Assembly: GCA_027296525.1 (NCBI GenBank)
Contig: JAPUJA010000253.1
Coordinates: 1 to 9,603 of the forward strand
DNA length: 9,603 nucleotides
Direction: 5' to 3'
DNA from: Pseudomonadota bacterium
GTDB taxonomy: Bacteria > Pseudomonadota > Alphaproteobacteria > UBA828 > JAPUJA01
In this document: in pieces, positions 7,096 through 9,603 of the stretch
Numbering within the stretch: the first letter of the stretch is position 1
Layout of the letters: every line of letters begins with the position of its first letter
The notes under the pieces: generated by a model
The model's input: only the letters and a program-made list of their open reading frames with translations
What the model was told of the DNA's origin: nothing
Database searches by the model: none
Program-made: the position numbers and the translations under genes

Positions 7096-7430
7096 CGGCG
7101 CTCGAGAAGGAGCCCGTCCAGCGTCTCGACAAATGGCTGTTCTACGCGCGCTTCGTCAAATCGCGCGGGCTCGCGTCGCGCCTCTGTGCGGCCGGGAGGG
7201 TTCGCATCAACCGGGCGCGCACCACCAAGGCCCATCAGACACTCAAGGTGGGAGACGTTTTGACCTTCCCCCAAGGCTCAAGCATCCGGGTCGTGCGGGT
7301 CGTGGCGCTGAGCGAGCGGCGCGGCTCGGCGCGCGATGCGGCCCGCCTCTACGCCGATTTGAGCGAGCCGGACGCCGCCTCCGCCGGGGGGCCTGGCGGA
7401 GCCCGCGAAGGGGCGAAGAAGGCCCCTTAA
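7092..7430 (+). CDS. S4-domain RNA-binding protein, Hsp15 (HslR)-like
   Basis: The 112-residue product begins its S4 fold with RLDKWLFYARFVKSR at residues 11-25, then LASRLCAAGRVRIN (27-40) and LKVGDVLTF further on. It ends the conserved part with RGSARDAARLYADL, close to the E. coli Hsp15 pattern (RRPASEAALLYEE). Hsp15 binds free 50S subunits that carry peptidyl-tRNA and helps recycle them after heat stress. The basic C-terminal extension of Hsp15 is shortened here to a Gly/Ala/Lys tail. It is translationally coupled to the helicase through the ATGA overlap. The coupling suggests the two act on the same RNA or in the same response, but that is inference. Other small S4 proteins of unknown role cannot be excluded. 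Confidence 0.88.
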   Translation: MTALEKEPVQRLDKWLFYARFVKSRGLASRLCAAGRVRINRARTTKAHQTLKVGDVLTFPQGSSIRVVRVVALSERRGSARDAARLYADLSEPDAASAGGPGGAREGAKKAP

Positions 7431-7460
7431 AAACGCCCCGAACCCGCCGAACGCGTGGGC

Positions 7461-7489
7461 TTGCCCGCCTTCCCGGTCGACACTATATC
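7461..7489 (+). promoter_or_regulatory. Promoter of the TerB-like gene, nearly leaderless
   Basis: TTGCCC (7461-7466) and TATATC (7484-7489) are separated by exactly 17 bases, each with 4 or 5 matches to the sigma-70 consensus. The predicted start near 7496 leaves only about 7 bases before the ATG at 7503, and no Shine-Dalgarno sequence exists in between. Confidence 0.45.
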
Positions 7490-7502
7490 TACATCCCCGG
7501 AC

Positions 7503-7961
7503 ATGATTGAGCGTTTCAAGAAGCTGTTTTCGCAGGCTTCGGCGCCGGCCGAGGCCCCTTCCGACGCGGAGCTCCGCCTCGCGGGCGCGGTGCTCATGGT
7601 CGAAGCCGCTCATATGGATGCGGATTACGACGTGACCGAACGCCGCACGATCGCGGCCGCGCTCCGCCGCCATTTCCGCCTGGACGAGCTCGAGACCGCG
7701 GCGCTCCTCGACATGGCCGAACGGGTCCATGAGAACGCGACCGAGCTCAGCCGTTTCACGAAGACGATCAAGGATCGCTACTCGCCCGAGGAGCGCATCG
7801 AAATGATTGAAATGCTGTGGGAAGTCGTTTATGCGGACGGCGAGTTGCACGCCTACGAGGCCAATTTGATGCGACGGTTGGGAGGGCTGCTCTACGTGAC
7901 CGATCAGGAGCGTGGCGACGCCCGCAAACGGGTCCTTCAGCGCATGGGCATCACCCCTTAA
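7503..7961 (+). CDS. TerB-like (tellurite resistance protein B family) helical protein
   Basis: The 152-residue product is mostly helical and acidic. It carries the two acid clusters that mark the TerB fold: MDADYDVTERRTI (38-50) and VVYADGELHAYE (108-119). In known TerB structures such clusters bind metal ions. This stand-alone type is common in alphaproteobacteria, has no settled function, and should not be read as evidence of tellurite resistance, because no other ter genes are nearby. An ATG at 7455 in the same frame would add 16 residues. I prefer 7503 because MIERFKKLF is a natural family start and the promoter at 7461-7489 would fall inside the longer version. The gene lies 72 bases after the S4 gene and 66 before fdxA. 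Confidence 0.82.
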   Translation: MIERFKKLFSQASAPAEAPSDAELRLAGAVLMVEAAHMDADYDVTERRTIAAALRRHFRLDELETAALLDMAERVHENATELSRFTKTIKDRYSPEERIEMIEMLWEVVYADGELHAYEANLMRRLGGLLYVTDQERGDARKRVLQRMGITP

Positions 7962-8010
7962 GCGGTTCCGAACCCGACCGAGAACGCCCCCGGATGAAGT
8001 GCTAAACCCA

Positions 8011-8021
8011 AAGGAGCGGAG
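8011..8021 (+). promoter_or_regulatory. Ribosome binding site of fdxA
   Basis: AAGGAG (8011-8016) and GGAG (8018-8021) stand 11 and 6 bases before the fdxA ATG. This is the strongest Shine-Dalgarno region in the window and suggests high translation. It fixes the start at 8028. Confidence 0.7.
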
Positions 8022-8027
8022 TGACCG

Positions 8028-8363
8028 ATGACCTACGTTGTGAAAGACGCTTGCATCAAATGCAAGTACATGGATTGCATTGAGGTCTGCCCCGTGGACT
8101 GCTTTTACGAGGGGGAGAACATGCTTGTGATTCATCCGGATGAATGCATCGACTGCGGCGTCTGCGAACCGGAATGCCCGGTCGAGGCCATCGTCCCGGA
8201 CACCGACGGCGAGGTCTCCGAGTGGGTGGACTTCAACCGGAAATATTCCGAGGCCTGGCCGAACATCACGCGCAAGGGCGAGCCCCCGGCGGACGCCGAC
8301 GAATGGCGCGAGACAACCGAAAAAATGAAGTACTTCTCCGAGAACCCGGGAAAGGGGGCATAG
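8028..8363 (+). CDS. fdxA: 7Fe-8S ferredoxin FdxA
   Basis: A 111-residue soluble electron carrier, closely matching the Azotobacter vinelandii ferredoxin I type. The Cys pattern is complete: Cys9, Cys17 and Cys50 for the [3Fe-4S] cluster; Cys21, Cys40, Cys43 and Cys46 for the [4Fe-4S] cluster; and the extra non-ligand Cys12 and Cys25 known from the family. The segments CIKCKYMDC, CPVDCFYEG and HPDECIDCG, and the C-terminal region with WPNITRKGEPPADADEW, are characteristic. The redox partner is not evident from the neighbours. carD is downstream, separated by 330 bases with its own promoter, so it is probably not in the same transcript. The preceding TerB-like gene may share its transcript, since no clear fdxA promoter is visible in the 66-base gap. 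Confidence 0.96.
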   Translation: MTYVVKDACIKCKYMDCIEVCPVDCFYEGENMLVIHPDECIDCGVCEPECPVEAIVPDTDGEVSEWVDFNRKYSEAWPNITRKGEPPADADEWRETTEKMKYFSENPGKGA

Positions 8364-8392
8364 AATAAAGCCTCCCCCCGAAAGAATGGGCG

Positions 8393-8406
8393 CCAATAAT
8401 TAATGG
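8393..8406. other. AT-rich near-palindrome upstream of the carD-region promoter
   Basis: CCAATAATTAATGG is symmetric at 12 of 14 positions and lies 41 bases upstream of the -35 element at 8448. It could be an operator or simply AT-rich sequence. I recognise no regulator for it. Confidence 0.2.
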
Positions 8407-8447
8407 AGCAAAGCGCCGGAAAGATCGGGTGAAACCGACGAAAACTA

Positions 8448-8477
8448 TTGTAAATTTGCTTAAAATTGTGGTATAAA
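8448..8477 (+). promoter_or_regulatory. Strong-looking extended -10 promoter before carD
   Basis: TTGTAA (8448-8453) and TATAAA (8472-8477) are 18 bases apart, and the -10 is preceded by TG one base upstream (8469-8470), the extended -10 feature. The surrounding 100 bases are markedly AT-rich compared with the rest of the window. The predicted start is near 8483, about 210 bases before the carD ATG. Confidence 0.6.
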
Positions 8478-8481
8478 TTAA

Positions 8482-8644
8482 GTCAAGTTAGCTTACCCGG
8501 AGTTGAAGTCGCGAGCGCCTTTAGATCAATCGCCGCAGCTTCATACTTTACCCGGCGAGGGGAGGTCGCGTGAGGCTCGTGTAGGCACTTTCTTTGAGGC
8601 ATGCTTGACCTCGAAGCCGCCGCCGGCGGCTTGTTTTCGTTTCG
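8482..8644 (+). ncRNA. Candidate structured RNA (small RNA or carD leader)
   Basis: A transcript from the promoter at 8448-8477 would begin where a long-range closing stem begins. GTCAAGT (8482-8488) pairs with GCTTGAC (8603-8609) with one wobble, continued by GCTT (8491-8494) with AGGC (8597-8600) across a 2x2 internal loop. Further in, after an asymmetric bubble (8495-8504 opposite 8593-8596), GAAGT (8505-8509) pairs with ACTT-C (8587-8592). CGCGAGC (8510-8516) pairs with GCTCGTG (8575-8581), and TCGCCG (8530-8535) with CGGCGA (8553-8558). A terminator-like hairpin follows at once (8614-8632). The result is a rod-like molecule of about 160 bases. I do not recognise it as any known RNA class. 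The alternative is a long carD 5' leader with an attenuator. All pairings were found by eye, so chance pairing is not excluded. Confidence 0.38.
8614..8644 (+). terminator. Terminator-like hairpin between promoter and carD
   Basis: AAGCCGCC (8614-8621) and GGCGGCTT (8625-8632) form a perfect 8-bp stem with a 3-base loop, followed by GTTTTCGTTT. The T-tract is interrupted by CG, so strength should be moderate. It sits 62 bases before the carD ATG, downstream of the only promoter I can see for carD, so it would end a small RNA or attenuate carD. Confidence 0.5.
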
Positions 8645-8693
8645 ACTGATGGTGAAGAACCGAGGAAGACCACCCGGGGAAAGCTTAAGGACT

Positions 8694-9191
8694 ATGGCCG
8701 AAAAACTCGCCTACAAGCTCGGAGATTACGTCGTTTACCCTTCCCACGGGGTCGGCAAGGTCACCGGGATCGAAATCCAGGAAGTCGGCGACATCAAGCT
8801 CAAGGTTTTCGTCATCTCCTTTGAGAAAGAGAAGATGACCCTGCGCGTGCCTGTGAATAAGGCGACCACCGCCGGCATGCGCAAGCTGAGTTCGCCGTCC
8901 GCGATGCAGGAGGCACTCTCCACCTTGCGTCGGCCTGCGCGCGTCAAGCGCGTCATGTGGAGCCGGCGGGCCCAAGAGTACGAGAGCAAGCTCCATTCCG
9001 GCAATCCCGTGTCGATCGCCGAGGTGATCCGGGACCTCCACCCGGGAAGAGGCCCCGCCGAACAGTCCTACAGCGAGCGTCAAATGTATGAGGCGGCGCT
9101 CGAGCGGCTCGCCCGTGAGCTCGCCGCAATCGAGAAGACTGACCCCGACAGCGCGGCGCAAAAGCTCGAAAAAGTCCTTCAAGCCGTCTGA
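8694..9191 (+). CDS. carD: CarD/CdnL-family RNA polymerase-binding transcription regulator
   Basis: CarD-family proteins bind the RNA polymerase beta subunit and stabilise open complexes, notably at rRNA and growth-related promoters. The 165-residue product has the N-terminal Tudor-like RNAP-interaction domain (GDYVVYPSHGVGKV at 10-23, FVISFEKEKMTLRVP at 39-53). The helical C-terminal domain has VMWSRRAQEYESK (87-99), whose Trp89 corresponds to the DNA-contacting Trp of the family, and QSYSERQMYEAALERLARE. The ATG at 8694 gives the usual family N-terminus and has AAGGA just upstream (8687-8691, spacing of only 2). In-frame ATGs at 8601 and 8649 would add 31 or 15 residues of non-conserved sequence, and the first would be encoded across the terminator-like hairpin, so I reject them. 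Expression probably depends on read-through of that hairpin or on an unseen promoter. Confidence 0.95.
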   Translation: MAEKLAYKLGDYVVYPSHGVGKVTGIEIQEVGDIKLKVFVISFEKEKMTLRVPVNKATTAGMRKLSSPSAMQEALSTLRRPARVKRVMWSRRAQEYESKLHSGNPVSIAEVIRDLHPGRGPAEQSYSERQMYEAALERLARELAAIEKTDPDSAAQKLEKVLQAV

Positions 9192-9209
9192 CAGATAGAT
9201 GGGGAAACG

Positions 9210-9232
9210 GGCCATTCGCGATGCGGATGGCC
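9210..9232 (+). terminator. Strong hairpin downstream of carD without T-run
   Basis: GGCCATTCGC (9210-9219) pairs with GCGGATGGCC (9223-9232) over 10 positions with one T-G wobble and a 3-base loop. It begins 19 bases after the carD stop. The following bases are TCCCGATGCG, not a T-run, so it may be a 3'-end stabiliser or an atypical terminator. Confidence 0.35.
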
Positions 9233-9285
9233 TCCCGATGCGGTCCCGCGCTAATCTCGAGCAGCGGAGGGGCGAGGCTCGACGG

Positions 9286-9603
9286 ATGAGCGACGGTCAG
9301 ATGTTCGCGACCTTGAAACGCGCAAGGCGCGTCTGGGCGGTGGGCGCGATTCACGCGGATGCCGAAAGGCTCGCACGGCTTCACGATGGCCTCGCCAGAG
9401 ATTTCCGCCAGGGCGACCGGCTGGTCTATCTCGGCAACATGATCGGCCACGGGCGGCCGGTGATCGAAACCATCGATGAGCTTTTGTATTTCCGTCGCCT
9501 CCTGCTCGCCCGCTCAGGCGTCATGGCGTGCGACCTCGCCTACCTGCGCGGCAGCCAGGAGGAAATGTGGGACAAGCTGCTCCAGCTTCACCTGGCGGTG
9601 AAT
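9286..9603 (+). CDS. Metallophosphoesterase-like protein with degenerate metal site (partial)
   Basis: The first 106 residues of a gene that runs off the right edge. The layout follows calcineurin-like phosphoesterases: beta-strand RVWAVGAIHAD (15-25) at the place of the GDxHG motif, GDRLVYLGNMIGHG (43-56) at the place of GDxxDRG, and LRGSQEEM (87-94) at the place of the GNHE block. In each block the key residues are changed: GD to GA, the Asp of the second motif to Asn with DRG becoming GHG, and GNHE to GSQE. His23 remains. The protein may therefore lack canonical two-metal phosphatase activity. The start at 9286 has GAGG at 9274-9277 with 8-base spacing. In-frame ATGs at 9199 and 9238 have no such site. 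It follows carD by 94 bases on the same strand. I am fairly sure of the fold and unsure of any function. Confidence 0.72.
   Translation, partial: MSDGQMFATLKRARRVWAVGAIHADAERLARLHDGLARDFRQGDRLVYLGNMIGHGRPVIETIDELLYFRRLLLARSGVMACDLAYLRGSQEEMWDKLLQLHLAVN

Noticed and set aside
7379..7428. Two 7-bp inverted repeats (CTCCGCC/GGCGGAG and AAGGGGC/GCCCCTT) at the end of the S4 gene as a terminator
   Set aside because: Both lie inside the coding sequence and are followed by A residues, not a T-run. They are better explained by GC-rich codons.
7455..7502. Upstream start for the TerB-like protein, adding 16 residues
   Set aside because: The extra residues are not conserved-looking and the TTGCCC/TATATC promoter lies inside them; the start at 7503 fits the family.
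8354..8375. GGGGGC/GCCTCC hairpin at the fdxA stop as a terminator
   Set aside because: The stem has only six pairs including a wobble, a 10-base loop and no T-run after it.
8482..8644. Assignment of the structured candidate to 6S RNA on length and closed-rod shape
   Set aside because: The overall shape is similar, but I cannot match conserved 6S bubble sequences, and the usual neighbour gene zapA is absent. It is left unassigned.
8601..8693. Upstream starts for CarD at 8601 or 8649, or a separate leader peptide
   Set aside because: The extra N-terminal residues have no CarD similarity, the GAGG before 8601 is only one base from the ATG, and the region encodes a terminator-like hairpin.
9199..9285. 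Earlier in-frame ATGs (9199, 9238) for the phosphoesterase-like gene
   Set aside because: Neither has a ribosome binding site, and the first would overlap the post-carD hairpin. The ATG at 9286 has GAGG at 8-base spacing.
1..9603. CRISPR arrays, tRNA or rRNA genes, transposases, integrases or phage genes
   Set aside because: A read-through of both strands showed no spaced repeat series, no tRNA cloverleaf, no rRNA sequence and no mobile-element protein.

Overview
The window looks like a chromosomal segment of a high-GC alphaproteobacterium. The genes from htpG rightwards are GC-rich (hand-counted helicase lines run from about 68 to 82% GC). The order Suv3-like helicase, S4 RNA-binding protein, FdxA-type ferredoxin, CarD regulator is a typical alphaproteobacterial neighbourhood. 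FdxA and CarD are close to the alphaproteobacterial forms. Nothing in the window allows a genus call.

Layout, left to right. (1) The C-terminal end of a membrane protein, probably a CDP-alcohol phosphatidyltransferase, lies at 2-292 in sequence of clearly lower GC (about 57% over 1-240). (2) A 271-base convergent intergenic stretch carries a 16-bp imperfect tandem repeat. (3) htpG (Hsp90) is on the minus strand, with a plausible heat-shock (RpoH-type) promoter. (4) Divergent from it is an archease-rtcB pair: the RNA ligase RtcB and the protein that activates it. (5) A Suv3-family RNA helicase overlaps by 4 bases an Hsp15-like S4 protein. (6) A TerB-like acidic helical protein has a promoter so close to its start that the mRNA is probably nearly leaderless. 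(7) A 7Fe-8S ferredoxin, fdxA. (8) A 330-base gap holds a good extended -10 promoter, about 160 bases of foldable non-coding sequence and a terminator-like hairpin, followed by carD. (9) At the right edge is the start of a calcineurin-like phosphoesterase homologue in which the canonical metal-binding residues visible here are replaced.

Taken together, the centre of the window is rich in RNA-handling functions: RtcB joins 2',3'-cyclic phosphate ends to 5'-OH ends, archease supports its turnover, the Suv3-type helicase unwinds RNA, and the Hsp15-like protein suggests handling of stalled ribosomal subunits. HtpG and Hsp15 are heat-shock proteins in other bacteria, so a proteotoxic and RNA-damage stress theme is possible, but joint function is inference.

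The best candidates for something undescribed are the possible small RNA or carD leader at 8482-8644 and the apparently metal-site-less phosphoesterase at the right edge. I see no tRNA, rRNA, CRISPR array, insertion sequence or phage gene.
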